A model generated the notes under the pieces. It searched no databases. It saw only the letters and a program-made list of their open reading frames with translations, and was not told the DNA's origin. 64,000 bases of DNA from Calothrix membranacea FACHB-236 (GTDB lineage Bacteria; Cyanobacteriota; Cyanobacteriia; Cyanobacteriales; Nostocaceae). Made by a program: the position numbers and the translations under genes. This document shows, piece after piece, positions 8,471 to 18,549 of the stretch. The DNA lies in contig NZ_JACJPX010000003.1 of the NCBI RefSeq assembly GCF_014696315.1, positions 181,596-245,595 of the forward strand, in the 5' to 3' direction. Position 1 is the stretch's first letter. Every line of letters begins with the position of its first letter.

Positions 8471-9514
8471 ATGAACACATTATTTAAGGATTTACAGGGT
8501 TTAACCAATTTTGTTTCAGATATCTACGCTAGGATTAAAAGGATATTTGTTCCACCCAGAGCTTATGCATGGCAAACCTTAATTTATTTAAGTGTCTTTT
8601 CTTGGGCAATATCTTACTTTGCTACACCTCCTATTAAGGATGTAATTGCATTTTTTGGATGGTTATTTTTAATAGCTGGTACATCTTGGTATACTACCGA
8701 TGACCCTTTAAGGGTTCCTGGTACTTTTATGCCTGTTGGTGCAGTTATCACTGGATTCTTAGTGAGTGTTTTTGCATTTGGGCAACAAGATAATAATGGC
8801 ATTACCCCGAATACAATCGTTTTATGGCCGACTATCTCGGCATTAATTACCGCAGTACCGGAATTTTTTGAAGGAAGCGGTACAGATGCTAAAGCTCAAA
8901 TTCCTAAACCAGAAGACCGCCAAAGAATCATTGTATTGGTAGCTAGCTGTATGGTGCTAAGTTGCTGGCTACAATTTTACTTTGTTATTAATAACTGGGT
9001 AGAACAATATCCTAGTTTGTTGTCTGATAATTTTAAAAATAGTGCGTTTGTAGTGAGAACAGAGATTCCTACAAAAATTCCCCCTAACGGTGCTTTAATT
9101 CTCAGAGAAATTAGACCAAGACTAGAAAACCAAATTGATAAACAGCCTTGGTCACAAGTGGAAAAATGGTTACAAAATGCTAATGCTAATCTCAGCAATT
9201 TAGCCGAGCAAGCAATCCAAGACAAACGCCTTAGAGAAAAAGATGAAAAGTTTTTATGGCGTATTGAACCACGAATTTCTAATCCTAACCCTCGCAAGAA
9301 AGACGAATATATACTAGATATTCTCAGTATTTGGACTGGCCCTAGTTCTGATAGACGCGGGTATTATCTCAAGCAGTCATGTCAAATTCGACCAATTGCA
9401 GATACTACAAGCAGAGCTACTAATCAAAGAACAGATGAAAAAGCAATCATCGCAGAAGTTGAGTGTGGTAGGGTTAGTGCTCCAATTATGGGATTACCAC
9501 CAGCGAAAAGATAA
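8471..9514 (+). CDS. fraD: Septal junction protein FraD
   Basis: This 347-residue protein has about five membrane helices in the first ~175 residues and a long soluble, coiled-coil-prone C-terminal part with charged segments (KWLQNANANLSNLAEQAIQ). This is the layout and size of Anabaena FraD. Work in Anabaena places FraD in the septal junction complex as part of the plug, so the protein should sit at cell-cell septa with its soluble domain in the periplasm. A purine-rich AGAGG precedes the ATG by about 10 bases. It is the middle gene of the fraCDE operon. Confidence 0.85.
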   Translation: MNTLFKDLQGLTNFVSDIYARIKRIFVPPRAYAWQTLIYLSVFSWAISYFATPPIKDVIAFFGWLFLIAGTSWYTTDDPLRVPGTFMPVGAVITGFLVSVFAFGQQDNNGITPNTIVLWPTISALITAVPEFFEGSGTDAKAQIPKPEDRQRIIVLVASCMVLSCWLQFYFVINNWVEQYPSLLSDNFKNSAFVVRTEIPTKIPPNGALILREIRPRLENQIDKQPWSQVEKWLQNANANLSNLAEQAIQDKRLREKDEKFLWRIEPRISNPNPRKKDEYILDILSIWTGPSSDRRGYYLKQSCQIRPIADTTSRATNQRTDEKAIIAEVECGRVSAPIMGLPPAKR

Positions 9515-9661
9515 GGGACTGACAACTAAAAAATATACCATCACTTTCTTGGAAGAGGGGCAGGGAGCAGGGGGCAGGGAGAAAAAGAAAAATATTATCT
9601 GAGTAAATTGGATAATTTATTTTCTAAAAATCTCTAAATTAATTCAAACTATATTTCTAAA

Positions 9662-10462
9662 ATGCATCATTCATTAGATATGCTGAATTTCAGTAGAATT
9701 TTTGTGATCGCGAAGAATGTATTTCAGGAAGTAATTCGCGATCGCATCTTATATATTATCGGTGTGTATCTCCTGATACTCGCCGCTGCTATTCGCTTAC
9801 TACCTGAAGTTGCTGCCAATACCGATGGCAAAATGTTTTTGGACTTTGGTATTGCGGCTATGAGTGTCATTGCCTTAATTGTGGCTGTATTTGTTGGTAC
9901 TGGACTAGTCAACAAAGAAATAGAAAAGCGTACTGTTTTGATGTTAATTGCCAAACCCATTAGCCGCAGCGAATTTATTACTGGTAAGTACTTGGGTTTA
10001 TCGGCTGTCCTAGCCTTACTCATTGCCATCATGACTGGCATTTATCTGATATTTTTACAAGTCGGGCACATTCATCATTCAGCAAATAGTATTTTAATTG
10101 CCGCAGTTTTTTTATTTTTGCAGACATCTTTAATTGCTGCTGTGGCTATCAGTTTAGGCGTATTTACTAGTTCTTTGTTAGCGATAATTTTGACCTTAGC
10201 TGTATATTTATTAGGTAACATCACTCAAGATTTATTAAAATTTGGGAAACTTAGCAATAACCCAAGTATTCAACAACTTACTCAAGCTTTGTATTTGATA
10301 TTGCCAGATTTATCGCGCTTAGATTTAAAGAATTACGCTGTTTATGGTTTGCAAGCACTACCAGAACCAACAGCACTGATTGGTAATGCTGCCTATGGCT
10401 TAATCTATAGTTCGATGTTGTTAGCGATCGCAATCTTAGTATTCTCTCGCCGCGAATTTTAA
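9662..10462 (+). CDS. fraE: FraE, ABC-2 type permease-like filament protein
   Basis: This 266-residue integral membrane protein has about six helices and the ABC-2 permease signature (NKEIEKRTVLMLIAKPISRS, about 83-102). It matches FraE, the third product of fraCDE, which is required for heterocyst maturation and filament integrity in Anabaena. The ATP-binding partner is not encoded here. ATG 9680 (MLNFSRIF) is an alternative start, and neither start has a clear Shine-Dalgarno. It is separated from fraD by 147 bp. Its last 13 codons are repeated 106-107 bp downstream in a tandem duplication (see 10420-10632). Confidence 0.85.
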   Translation: MHHSLDMLNFSRIFVIAKNVFQEVIRDRILYIIGVYLLILAAAIRLLPEVAANTDGKMFLDFGIAAMSVIALIVAVFVGTGLVNKEIEKRTVLMLIAKPISRSEFITGKYLGLSAVLALLIAIMTGIYLIFLQVGHIHHSANSILIAAVFLFLQTSLIAAVAISLGVFTSSLLAIILTLAVYLLGNITQDLLKFGKLSNNPSIQQLTQALYLILPDLSRLDLKNYAVYGLQALPEPTALIGNAAYGLIYSSMLLAIAILVFSRREF

Positions 10463-10632
10463 TCATGGTAGGATGCGTTAGCGACAGCGTAACGCATTCT
10501 ACGTAGTCATAATTATTTAAGCAAAAGTTAGCGATCTCAATCTTAGTATTCTCACGTCGAGAATTTTAATGATCGTAGGATGCGTTAGTTTTAACGTAAC
10601 GCATCCTACGTGGTCATTATATTTAAGCAACA
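10420..10632. repeat. Tandem duplication of the fraE 3' end plus downstream palindrome
   Basis: Two copies of a ~106-bp block occur at 10420-10526 and 10527-10632. Each holds the last codons of fraE with stop TAA, then a palindrome GTAGGATGCGTTA...TAACGCAT(C/T)CTAC (10468-10502 and 10575-10609), then ATTTAAGCAA. The second copy would encode LAISILVFSRREF, against LAIAILVFSRREF in fraE. The second copy also carries the stop codon of the convergent pentapeptide gene. Confidence 0.85.
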
Positions 10633-11126
10633 AATATGATTTGCGGCTCTTGAATTGAGCCATCAGGCATAATTGTATCCACAAGCTTTGTATAAGTTAA
10701 AATACTTCCCCAAAGCTTGGCTTCAGTTAAGTTAGCCTCCGTGAGATTTGCCCATGTCAAATCTGCACCTATTAAATTAGCTTCGGTTAAATTAGCTTCT
10801 AATAATTTTGCGCCACATAGCTTTGCTCCTGCGAGATTTGTTCGCACTAAGTTTGCTTCAATTAACGATGCTTCAATTAATTTGGCTTCCGTCAGATCGG
10901 CTTCACTTAAATCAGCCTCACATAAAGAAGCCTGCATGAGATTTGCCTCACGCAGGTTAGCACCCGTGAGAATAGAACCGCACAAATTTGCACCACGCAA
11001 ATCTGCTCCTGAAAAATTAACACCACTCAAATCAACTGCTCTCAGGTCGATTCCGCTCAAGTCACATCCGCTGAAATCCCTACTTTGACTCAAAATGAAG
11101 TCCTGTTTGTCAGCATAATTTCTCAT
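10623..11126 (-). CDS. Pentapeptide-repeat protein
   Basis: This 167-residue protein is almost entirely A(D/N)LXX repeats from about residue 15 to 145 (for example NFSGADLRGANLCGSILTG, then LTEANLIGADLTWANLTEAN), the pattern of a right-handed quadrilateral beta helix. No signal peptide or catalytic domain is present. The family is abundant in cyanobacteria and the specific role is unknown. A GAGGTAA ribosome site lies about 7 bases before the ATG. It is convergent with fraE, and its stop codon falls inside the duplicated fraE block. Confidence 0.92.
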   Translation of the reverse strand: MRNYADKQDFILSQSRDFSGCDLSGIDLRAVDLSGVNFSGADLRGANLCGSILTGANLREANLMQASLCEADLSEADLTEAKLIEASLIEANLVRTNLAGAKLCGAKLLEANLTEANLIGADLTWANLTEANLTEAKLWGSILTYTKLVDTIMPDGSIQEPQIIFVA

Positions 11127-11461
11127 GGTATTACCTCAGGGTGTAAATTATGGCAACAATCTATTGTGAAAGTTACTGTATATCGAGCGTACACCCCAAA
11201 AGTGAATAAGCAGAGTAGTAAATCAGTAATAATTTCAGAAAAGTTCAGTCATAAGCGTAAAATAAACCTTTTCAGGTACTTTTTGGCTAAAAAATGCTGA
11301 CATAAGTCAGGGAAATTTGATATATAAGCAAAGGTCATATTTTATAAGTACGGAATTCTCTCACCTACCTATCAGCAATAAAAAAACCTCGGCGAAACTA
11401 ACCGAGGTTGATGGGAGAAGTCCAAATGACGATGAGATACAAAGATAAAATTCTTAAAATA
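11127..11461. other. Spacer with terminator
   Basis: No supported ORF is present. It holds the terminator at 11384-11409 for the small minus-strand gene, and presumably the promoter of the pentapeptide gene. Confidence 0.5.
11384..11409 (-). terminator. Rho-independent terminator of the small one-helix protein gene
   Basis: On the minus strand the stem AACCTCGGT pairs with the complementary CCGAGGTT and runs straight into a run of at least seven T (AAAAAAA at about 11380-11386 on the plus strand). It lies about 50 bp after the stop at 11462. Confidence 0.85.
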
Positions 11462-11632
11462 TTAGCTAACGCTTAAACCAACTAAAACTAAAGTTGTGAC
11501 TATCAAAGTAGCAAAAGTAGCTTGTATAACATATTTGCGTTGCTCCCAAATTGCAGGGTATTCAGCGTAATACATTTGGGGTTCAGTCGCATAGTTGTTG
11601 AGAACGCCGTCTTCGTTAATGGTGGTATACAT
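11462..11632 (-). CDS. Ssl1498-like one-helix light-harvesting-like protein
   Basis: This 56-residue gene has ATG at 11632-11630 and TAA at 11464-11462. The product begins MYTTINEDGVLNNYATEPQM, contains a charged block (PAIWEQRKY), and ends in one hydrophobic helix (TFATLIVTTLVLVGLSVS). The opening and the charged segment before the helix match the cyanobacterial Ssl1498-type family of light-harvesting-like small proteins, thought to be thylakoid membrane proteins related to high-light-inducible proteins. A strong terminator follows. The only ribosome site is weak. Confidence 0.75.
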   Translation of the reverse strand: MYTTINEDGVLNNYATEPQMYYAEYPAIWEQRKYVIQATFATLIVTTLVLVGLSVS

Positions 11633-12091
11633 AGTTGTTTTTTTTGTTTGTTACCTTATGTAAATAAATTTAACAATATTGTTACAAAAAGTCAAGCGGA
11701 CTTGACAAATAATTAGAGATAGTATTTATAAGCCGGACTTATGTGATGGGATTAAGATGAAAAGAGGACTTCTGTAAATAGTTGAACTCCGTAAATGAGG
11801 CTTTTTACTCGGTGAACCAGGCTTTTTACTCCGTGAACGAGGCTTTTTGCTCCATGAACGAGGCTTTTTGCTCGGTGAATGAGGCTTTTTGCTCGGTAAA
11901 CGAGGCTTTTTGCTCCATGAATGAGGCTTTTTACTCGATGAACGAGGCTTTTTACTCGATGAACGAGGCTTTTTGCTCCATGAACGAGGCTTTTTGCTCC
12001 ATGAATGAGGCTTTTTACTCCATGAATGAGGCTTTTTACTCCATGAATGAAGAGTTGAGCTTTATTCTTGAGACAGGTATTCCGAAAGCAG
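11633..12091. other. Spacer containing 21-bp tandem array
   Basis: The only recognisable structure is the 21-bp array at about 11780-12056. Both strands stay open across it, giving low-complexity ORFs that I do not regard as supported genes. The segment probably also contains promoters for the divergent genes at 11632 and 12092. Confidence 0.6.
11780..12056. repeat. 21-bp tandem repeat array, about 12 copies
   Basis: Twelve copies of the core GGCTTTTT(A/G)CTC recur exactly every 21 bp (cores at 11801, 11822, 11843 and so on to 12032). The variable part between cores is (C/G)(A/G/C)TGAA(C/T)GA. One plus-strand frame reads a heptapeptide like NEAFCSM. A minus-strand frame reads SLVHGAK-like repeats. 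No unique spacers separate the units, so it is not CRISPR. Confidence 0.9.
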
Positions 12092-12592
12092 ATGAAAAAA
12101 ACCAAATTTTCGCCCTTGACTGCAATGATGTTAATGGCGCTAACTCTCAGCAGTTGCAGCACAGTTACTACTAGCAACTATGAAGCCACAGCGCTGACGA
12201 CTTATACTTGGCGCGTGAAATATATCGAGCAGCCATCACCAGAATTTGAAAGCTTTGCCACTACATCTTTACTCAATCGCAATGGTATAAAGCCAGAAGG
12301 TGCGGTGACTGGCCCTGATGACAAGGGTTTATGGTGGCCTGCGCTACCACTGCGTCCTTCTGTTAGCGAGGTGGAACAGCGTCAAAAACCTCAACAAAAG
12401 GTAAGTCAGCCAGAATTATTAAAAACTGTAGAGTATAAGGTTAGCTATCAAGTGGATTCCCAACAGAAGATATTCCCCACAAACTACGATGTTTACCGAG
12501 AGGTAGTAAAAGCTTATCCATCGCGCATCCCTTTAGAGTTTACTTTGGGGGTGAATGACGACACAGTGGAGAAAGCAGAGCAGGCGGATTGA
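12092..12592 (+). CDS. Hypothetical lipoprotein
   Basis: This 166-residue protein begins MKKTKFSPLTAMMLMALTLS, followed by the lipobox LSSC, so it should be lipid-modified and membrane-anchored. The ORF is open from TTG 12068, but ATG 12092 starts a normal signal peptide and is preferred. The mature part has a beta-rich segment (LTTYTWRVKYIEQPSPEF) and no recognised domain. It begins 36 bp after the 21-bp array, so the array may lie in its leader or promoter. Confidence 0.65.
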   Translation: MKKTKFSPLTAMMLMALTLSSCSTVTTSNYEATALTTYTWRVKYIEQPSPEFESFATTSLLNRNGIKPEGAVTGPDDKGLWWPALPLRPSVSEVEQRQKPQQKVSQPELLKTVEYKVSYQVDSQQKIFPTNYDVYREVVKAYPSRIPLEFTLGVNDDTVEKAEQAD

Positions 12593-12791
12593 AAGGTTTA
12601 GGAGAAAGGGGGAAGGGTAATTTAATTTGTGAACTTTGCTGAAAGTATAAATCTTTCTCAAGTAATAAATATTCTCTACCGAATGATAGATAATTTTCAT
12701 AGCGTTGGGTGTAAATAACACCTAGCGCTGCTTCTTGATTAAGATTTTTACGGGAGAATCAAGATGATTGTCGCAAGGAGTTTGGGAAGGT

Positions 12792-15044
12792 ATGACGGTT
12801 CAGACTGTGGATTTAACCAACTGCGATCGCGAACCGATTCACATTCCGGGATTGATTCAGCCGCATGGGGTGCTGCTGGTTATTAATCTCTGCAATTTAG
12901 AGATTGTTCAGGTGAGCAATAATACAGAGCAATTACTTGGCCGCCAACCCCAAGATTTGTTAGGTCAGCCGCTATCACAATTATTCAATGCTAAACAACT
13001 TCATACTATCGAACAATGTTTAAACGGCGACTTTGAAAGTCTCAATCCACTCAACCTCTCCTTAAAGCGTCAAAATAAATCTCTGCGATTTGATGGGATT
13101 GTGCATCAGTTAGATGGAGTGGCGCTGTTGGAATTAGAACCAAAAAAGTTGAAAGGCAAAAGAGACTTTTTTGATTTTTATCAGCAGGTAAAAGCAACAA
13201 TTACCAAAATCCAGAAAGCTTCCACAATGGAACAGATGTCTCAAGTGGTAGTCAGCGAAGTGCGAAAAATTACTGGATTTGAGCGCGTCATGGTCTACCG
13301 ATTTGATGAAGATGAAACTGGGATTGTGATTGCTGAGGATACAAACCAGGAGCCACCCTATCTAAATTTACGTTACCCACCCAGTGATATTCCCAAACAA
13401 GCGCGACAACTCTACACTCTCAACTGGCTCAGAATTATTCCTAATGCTAATTACCAGCCTGTAGAGTTAATCCCAGCAACCAATCCCCTAACTAACCAAA
13501 CGCTAGATCTTAGCCTCTCGGTTTTACGCAGCGTTTCACCAATTCATTTGGAATATCTGCAAAACATGGGCGTAGTTGCATCTATGTCCATATCCCTAGT
13601 GCAAGACCAAAAACTTTGGGGATTGATTGCTTGTCATGATACTTCAACTAAGTATATTCCTTACAACCTACGTGCAGCTTGTGAGTTTATTGGACAGGTG
13701 ATGTCGTTAGAACTGGCAAATAAAGAAGCCAGCGTTGATCAAGAATATAAGATTCATTTGAAGTCCTTACAAACTCAATTTGTGGAATCTCTGTCGCAAG
13801 CCGAGTATTTTTTGGATGGGATTGCAAAAATGAACTCCAAATTGCTGGATCTGGTAAGTGCAACCGGAGCAGTGATTTGCACCAAAGATAATTGTATTGT
13901 TATTGGTGAAACTCCCGAGGAAACAGAAATCCATACTCTATTGGATTGGATTAAACCGCAGCTACAACACAATTTGTTTCACACGCGATCGCTTGCTCAA
14001 ATTTATCCAGCAGCCGAATCTTTTAAAGCTGTTGCTAGTGGCGTTTTAGCCTTAGAAATTTCCAAAATTCACAGTAATTATATTCTCTGGTTTCGCCCAG
14101 AGGTAATTCAAACTGTCAATTGGGGTGGTAATCCGCATAAACCTGTAGAAGTTGAAGATGATGGCAGTTTGCGGTTATCGCCGCGCAAATCTTTTGCTTT
14201 GTGGCAAGAAACAGTCAGAGGTTGCGCTTTACCTTGGAAAGCTTGCGAAATTGATGCTGTTGCCGAATTAAGCAGCTTGATTGTGGGTGTAGTGCTGCGA
14301 CAAGCAGATGAACTCGCATCAATGAACATTGAACTTCAGCGCAGTAACGAAGAATTAGATTCCTTTGCTTATGTTGCTTCCCACGACCTCAAGGAACCAT
14401 TACGCGGCATTCATAACTACGCTAACTTCTTAATGGAAGATTATGCCGAAACGTTAAACGAAGATGGAGTTGCCAAACTGCAAACCCTAGTCAAGCTTAC
14501 CCAGCGCATGGAAGACCTAATTAATTCCCTACTGCACTTCTCACGCTTGGGACGAGCCGAATTGATTTGGCAACAGGTGAATTTAAATGATTTGGTGCAG
14601 CAAGCGATCGCTACTCTCACTATATCTCGACCCCAAAACCAAGTTGATTTTCGCATTCCCCAACCCCTACCCACAATTGAATGCGATCGCGCTCAGGCAA
14701 ATGAACTATTTACTAACCTCATCAGCAACGCTATTAAATACAACGACAAACCACAAAAATGGGTAGAAATCGGGTTTGTCCAAGGGACTAGGGAACAGGC
14801 AACTAACTTTTATACATTCCATGTACGTGATAACGGCATTGGCATTCCTCCAGAACACCAAGAAAAGATTTTTCAGATTTTCCGACGGTTACATGGACGA
14901 GATGAATATAGCGGCGGTAATGGAGCAGGGTTAACAATTGCCCGCAAAATTGTAGAACGGCTCGGCGGTAAAATTTGGGTAGAATCCACGCCTAATGAAG
15001 GTAGTACCTTTTACTTTACTTTAGGAGCAGAGGCAATTCTATGA
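12792..15044 (+). CDS. cphB: Phytochrome histidine kinase, CphB/bacteriophytochrome type
   Basis: This is a red/far-red photoreceptor kinase of ~750 residues with PAS (about 10-110), GAF (130-310), PHY (320-490), HisKA (H531 in [11 protein letters not shown]) and HATPase domains ([29 protein letters not shown]). The GAF site that carries the bilin cysteine in Cph1-type phytochromes reads SPIHLEYL, with Leu at 253 instead of Cys. An N-terminal Cys11 ([13 protein letters not shown]) is present, as in biliverdin-binding bacteriophytochromes and Calothrix CphB. DIP and PRXSF-type motifs are kept. I chose ATG 12792 over TTG 12768 on homology. The gene overlaps the next by ATGA, so it is the first of three co-translated genes. 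Confidence 0.88.
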   Translation: MTVQTVDLTNCDREPIHIPGLIQPHGVLLVINLCNLEIVQVSNNTEQLLGRQPQDLLGQPLSQLFNAKQLHTIEQCLNGDFESLNPLNLSLKRQNKSLRFDGIVHQLDGVALLELEPKKLKGKRDFFDFYQQVKATITKIQKASTMEQMSQVVVSEVRKITGFERVMVYRFDEDETGIVIAEDTNQEPPYLNLRYPPSDIPKQARQLYTLNWLRIIPNANYQPVELIPATNPLTNQTLDLSLSVLRSVSPIHLEYLQNMGVVASMSISLVQDQKLWGLIACHDTSTKYIPYNLRAACEFIGQVMSLELANKEASVDQEYKIHLKSLQTQFVESLSQAEYFLDGIAKMNSKLLDLVSATGAVICTKDNCIVIGETPEETEIHTLLDWIKPQLQHNLFHTRSLAQIYPAAESFKAVASGVLALEISKIHSNYILWFRPEVIQTVNWGGNPHKPVEVEDDGSLRLSPRKSFALWQETVRGCALPWKACEIDAVAELSSLIVGVVLRQADELASMNIELQRSNEELDSFAYVASHDLKEPLRGIHNYANFLMEDYAETLNEDGVAKLQTLVKLTQRMEDLINSLLHFSRLGRAELIWQQVNLNDLVQQAIATLTISRPQNQVDFRIPQPLPTIECDRAQANELFTNLISNAIKYNDKPQKWVEIGFVQGTREQATNFYTFHVRDNGIGIPPEHQEKIFQIFRRLHGRDEYSGGNGAGLTIARKIVERLGGKIWVESTPNEGSTFYFTLGAEAIL

Positions 15045-15520
15045 TCGAAGTTTCCCAGGTTGCTGCTAGGCAAACTCCCTTAATGCTGATTGTCGAAGAC
15101 AGCAATGAAGACTTTGAAACCATAGACCGATTGATCAAGCGTTCCCGATTCTTCGTACCAATTCATCGCTGTATTAATGGCGATCAAGCATTGGCATTTC
15201 TTTATCGTACTGGTAAGTACACCAACCCTGAAACTGCCCCTCGTCCAGGCATGATTTTATTAGACCTCAACCTACCGGGAACCGATGGACGGGAAGTATT
15301 GCATCGAATTAAACAGGATGGTAATTTGAAAACTATTCCTGTCGTTGTATTCACTACATCCAATAATCCCAAAGATATTGAAGATTGTTACAAATATGGC
15401 GTTAATAGCTACATTGTCAAGCCGATTAACTTTGCCAAATTAAAGCTAGATGTGCAAATGCTCGTAGATTATTGGCTTGACTTGACCACTCTGCCTGATT
15501 ACCCCAAAACTTCCTCATGA
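15041..15520 (+). CDS. rcpB: RcpB-like single-domain response regulator
   Basis: This 159-residue CheY-like receiver has an acidic pocket (VEDSNED, about 18-24), phospho-acceptor D75 in [12 protein letters not shown] in [12 protein letters not shown] and K in [11 protein letters not shown]. No output domain is present. Its size and C-terminal extension ([11 protein letters not shown]) match the Rcp regulators encoded next to cyanobacterial phytochromes. It overlaps the phytochrome stop by 4 bp and is itself overlapped by 4 bp by the next gene. The phytochrome kinase is the expected phosphodonor, by known CphA/RcpA and CphB/RcpB pairs. Confidence 0.9.
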   Translation: MIEVSQVAARQTPLMLIVEDSNEDFETIDRLIKRSRFFVPIHRCINGDQALAFLYRTGKYTNPETAPRPGMILLDLNLPGTDGREVLHRIKQDGNLKTIPVVVFTTSNNPKDIEDCYKYGVNSYIVKPINFAKLKLDVQMLVDYWLDLTTLPDYPKTSS

Positions 15521-18500
15521 GCCAGCAACAGTGCACTGTCTTAATTGTTGATGATTCCCCAGAAGACAGAGAATTTTACCGACGGTGTTTGCAAACAGAC
15601 AAAGATTACTCCTACAGCATCCTAGAAGCAACTTTAGGACAGGAAGGTTTAGAGATCTGGCAACAACACCAACCAGATGCAGTGTTAGTAGACTACCGCT
15701 TGCCAGATCTCGATGGATTAGAATTTATTGCCAGATTACCATCCTCAACTCAAGATCTGTGCTTACCTGTAATTGTTGTGACTGGGCAGGGTAGTGAAGC
15801 GATCGCAGTGCAAGCAATGAAAGCAGGGGCACAAGACTATTTAGTCAAAGAACAGATCGCCCCACAAAGGCTACAATTGGCACTTAAATCAGCGATCGCC
15901 AAAGTAAAATTACATAACGAACTGCAACAGAGGATTGAGAGAGAACGGTTAGTTGCAGAAATTACCCAAAAAATCCATCAAACCCTCAATTTAGAAGAAA
16001 TTTTACAAACCACTGTCACCCAAGTTCGGCAGTTTCTCAACAGCGATCGCGTCCTGATTTTTCGCTTACAGCCAGATGGTACAGGAATCGTCACTACAGA
16101 ATCTGTAGGAGAAGGCTGGACTCCTCTGCTATCCACCTCTCACTACGATCCCTGCTTAAATGAGAACTATATTGCACCCTTTTGTCAAGGATTAGTAACT
16201 GTCAAAGCAGATATCTATGATGGCAGCATTGATACTTGCCATGTTGAACTACTGGCGAAGTTAGAAGTACGAGCCAACCTAGTTGTACCTATTCTGCAAG
16301 AGCAGCATTTATGGGGGATGCTAATTGTACATCAATGCCAAGCACCGCGACAGTGGCAGCCTATAGAAATTGATTTGCTCAAACAATTGGCAACTAATTT
16401 AGGTATTGCCCTGCGACAAGCAGAATTATATCAGCAAGCACAGCATGAAATTGCTGAGCGGAGGCGCGCCGAAGCCTTATTAAAACAGGCAAACGAATCT
16501 CTAGAGCAAAGAGTTACCGAGCGCACTTTGGCATTAGAAACTGTCAATTTTCAATTGCAACAGGAACTATTGCAGAGAGAGCGCACCCAGAAAATTCTAG
16601 AAGAACAGGCACAGCTTTTAGATCTAGCCCATGACACCATCATCACCCGCACTCTAGATGGCCCAATTACCTTCTGGAACAAAGGCGCAGAAGGAATGTA
16701 TGGCTGGAGCGCCGCTGAGGTATATGGGCAGATATCCCATGAATTGTTGCAAACTCAATTTTCGCAATCCCTTGCTGATGTAGAAGCAGAATTATTAAGC
16801 CAAGGTTACTGGGAAGGGGAACTCATTCATCTACGGCGTGATGGCACACCCATCATTGTTGCTAGTCGCTGGGTATTGCAGCGCGATCAAGAAGGTAACC
16901 CCATCAAGATATTAGAAATCAACAATGATATTACCGAGCGTAAACGTGTCGAAGAACAGCTACGCCGCAGCAGCGAGCGCATTAGTTTAGCCAATGCCGA
17001 ATTAGCTAGAGCAGCTCGCCTCAAAGACGAATTTTTGGCCAATATGAGTCATGAGTTGCGAACTCCATTGAACTCAATTTTGGGAATGTCAGAATTACTT
17101 TTAGAAGAGGTATTTGGTAGCTTAACCGAGCGACAACGCCAGTTTTTGCAGACAGTAGAAAAGAGTGGCGAACACTTACTAGAGTTAATTAACGATATTT
17201 TAGACCTCTCCAAAATTGAATCGGGCAAGATGGAGCTGCAACTAGCTTCTATATCAATTCCGCCACTTTGTGAATCCAGTCTGAATTTTGTTAAGCAGCA
17301 GGCGCGACAAAAACAAATTCAACTTAACTGCCAAATTGACGACAATGTTACAGAAATTCAAGCAGATGAACGCCGCTTGCTACAGGTATTAGTCAATTTA
17401 CTAGCAAATGCTGTAAAATTCACCCCCGAAGGTGGTAGCGTCAGGCTGGAAGTGAAAATGCACTTGCCCGAACAAACTGTGGAATTTCAGGTAATTGATA
17501 CCGGAATTGGTATTGCTGCGGCAGATATGAATAAGTTGTTTCAGCCATTTGTACAGTTAGATAGTTCGCTCTCAAAGCGCTACCCAGGCACAGGATTAGG
17601 GTTATCCTTAGTCCGGCGCATTGTCGATTTGCACGGCGGTAGCATCCGAGTTGAGAGTGAGTTAGGTAAAGGAAGTTGCTTTAGCGTCATATTACCTTGG
17701 CATTCCTTGCAAGAGGATGATGACTTACCTTTAGCGCTTCAAACAATAGTACAAGATATTTCGATGCAACAAGCATTGGTAGTAGAGGATTCCACAGCTG
17801 CTGCAAATCAAATTAAACATTACTTGGCTGAAATGGGGGCAACTAGCATCATTCATCCAGTGGGGCAAGGTGCATTACAACTTGCCTTACGAGTCAAGCC
17901 AGATGTGATAGTTCTGGATCTACTGCTGCCTGATTGTTCTGGCTGGGAAGTATTAACCAAGTTAAAAACCCATTCCCAGACTCAGCATATACCTGTGATT
18001 GTGATTTCTGTAGTTGATAAGCGATCGCGCAGTTTAGAGTTGGGCGCTGCCGAACACATTTTAAAACCCCTCTCGCGACAAAAGTTTTATCAGGCATTAA
18101 GGCAGATTTTTGCCAATGTGCAACAGCCAAACTTACAAACTGCTCTGGTAATTGCAGCTATGGAATCATCACAAAAACCCATAATTCTGTTAGCCGAAGA
18201 CAATGAAGCTAATATTGCCACAATCATGAGTTACCTGGAAGCACACAACTTTCAGATTATTTTGGCGCGCAATGGACGAGAAGCGGTGCAAATGGCGAAG
18301 CAACATCGGCCCAATCTGATTTTAATGGACATCCAAATGCCAGATATGGATGGATTAGAAGCAACTCGTCAACTCCGTGCTGACATTCAAAATCAAGCCG
18401 TTCCCATCATCGCACTGACAGCTTTAGCCATGCCTGGTGACGAAGAACGCTGTTTAGAAGCAGGTGCGACAGCATATCTACCCAAGCCTGTGAGACTAAG

Positions 18501-18549
18501 AAATTTATTAGATTTGATTAATGAGCATTTATCGCAGACAAGTAAGTGA
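15517..18549 (+). CDS. Hybrid sensor histidine kinase with three receiver domains
   Basis: This 1010-residue soluble hybrid kinase has, in order: receiver 1 (about 5-125, D59 in [12 protein letters not shown]), a GAF domain (about 150-300, [15 protein letters not shown]), a coiled coil (about 300-355), a PAS/PAC domain (about 360-475), HisKA (H512 in [15 protein letters not shown]), HATPase ([18 protein letters not shown]), receiver 2 (from about 750, [12 protein letters not shown]) and receiver 3 (from about 888, [11 protein letters not shown]). All three acceptor aspartates are present. The GAF domain lacks obvious bilin-cysteine motifs but resembles phytochrome-type GAFs. It shares a 4-bp overlap with rcpB, so it probably takes signals from the phytochrome module. 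No DNA-binding output exists in the operon. Confidence 0.9.
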   Translation: MSQQQCTVLIVDDSPEDREFYRRCLQTDKDYSYSILEATLGQEGLEIWQQHQPDAVLVDYRLPDLDGLEFIARLPSSTQDLCLPVIVVTGQGSEAIAVQAMKAGAQDYLVKEQIAPQRLQLALKSAIAKVKLHNELQQRIERERLVAEITQKIHQTLNLEEILQTTVTQVRQFLNSDRVLIFRLQPDGTGIVTTESVGEGWTPLLSTSHYDPCLNENYIAPFCQGLVTVKADIYDGSIDTCHVELLAKLEVRANLVVPILQEQHLWGMLIVHQCQAPRQWQPIEIDLLKQLATNLGIALRQAELYQQAQHEIAERRRAEALLKQANESLEQRVTERTLALETVNFQLQQELLQRERTQKILEEQAQLLDLAHDTIITRTLDGPITFWNKGAEGMYGWSAAEVYGQISHELLQTQFSQSLADVEAELLSQGYWEGELIHLRRDGTPIIVASRWVLQRDQEGNPIKILEINNDITERKRVEEQLRRSSERISLANAELARAARLKDEFLANMSHELRTPLNSILGMSELLLEEVFGSLTERQRQFLQTVEKSGEHLLELINDILDLSKIESGKMELQLASISIPPLCESSLNFVKQQARQKQIQLNCQIDDNVTEIQADERRLLQVLVNLLANAVKFTPEGGSVRLEVKMHLPEQTVEFQVIDTGIGIAAADMNKLFQPFVQLDSSLSKRYPGTGLGLSLVRRIVDLHGGSIRVESELGKGSCFSVILPWHSLQEDDDLPLALQTIVQDISMQQALVVEDSTAAANQIKHYLAEMGATSIIHPVGQGALQLALRVKPDVIVLDLLLPDCSGWEVLTKLKTHSQTQHIPVIVISVVDKRSRSLELGAAEHILKPLSRQKFYQALRQIFANVQQPNLQTALVIAAMESSQKPIILLAEDNEANIATIMSYLEAHNFQIILARNGREAVQMAKQHRPNLILMDIQMPDMDGLEATRQLRADIQNQAVPIIALTALAMPGDEERCLEAGATAYLPKPVRLRNLLDLINEHLSQTSK

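Noticed and set aside
11085..11300. 71-residue plus-strand ORF
   Set aside because: It overlaps the start and promoter of the pentapeptide gene and has no ribosome site or recognisable feature.
11780..12056. CRISPR array
   Set aside because: The 21-bp units are directly adjacent with no unique spacers, and no cas genes are present. The same holds for the arrays at 18669 and 55508.
11752..12177. ORFs on both strands over the first 21-bp array
   Set aside because: They exist because the repeat unit lacks stops in several frames. No ribosome site or domain supports either.
12533..12721. 62-residue minus-strand ORF
   Set aside because: It is antisense to the end of the lipoprotein gene and its spacer, with no support.
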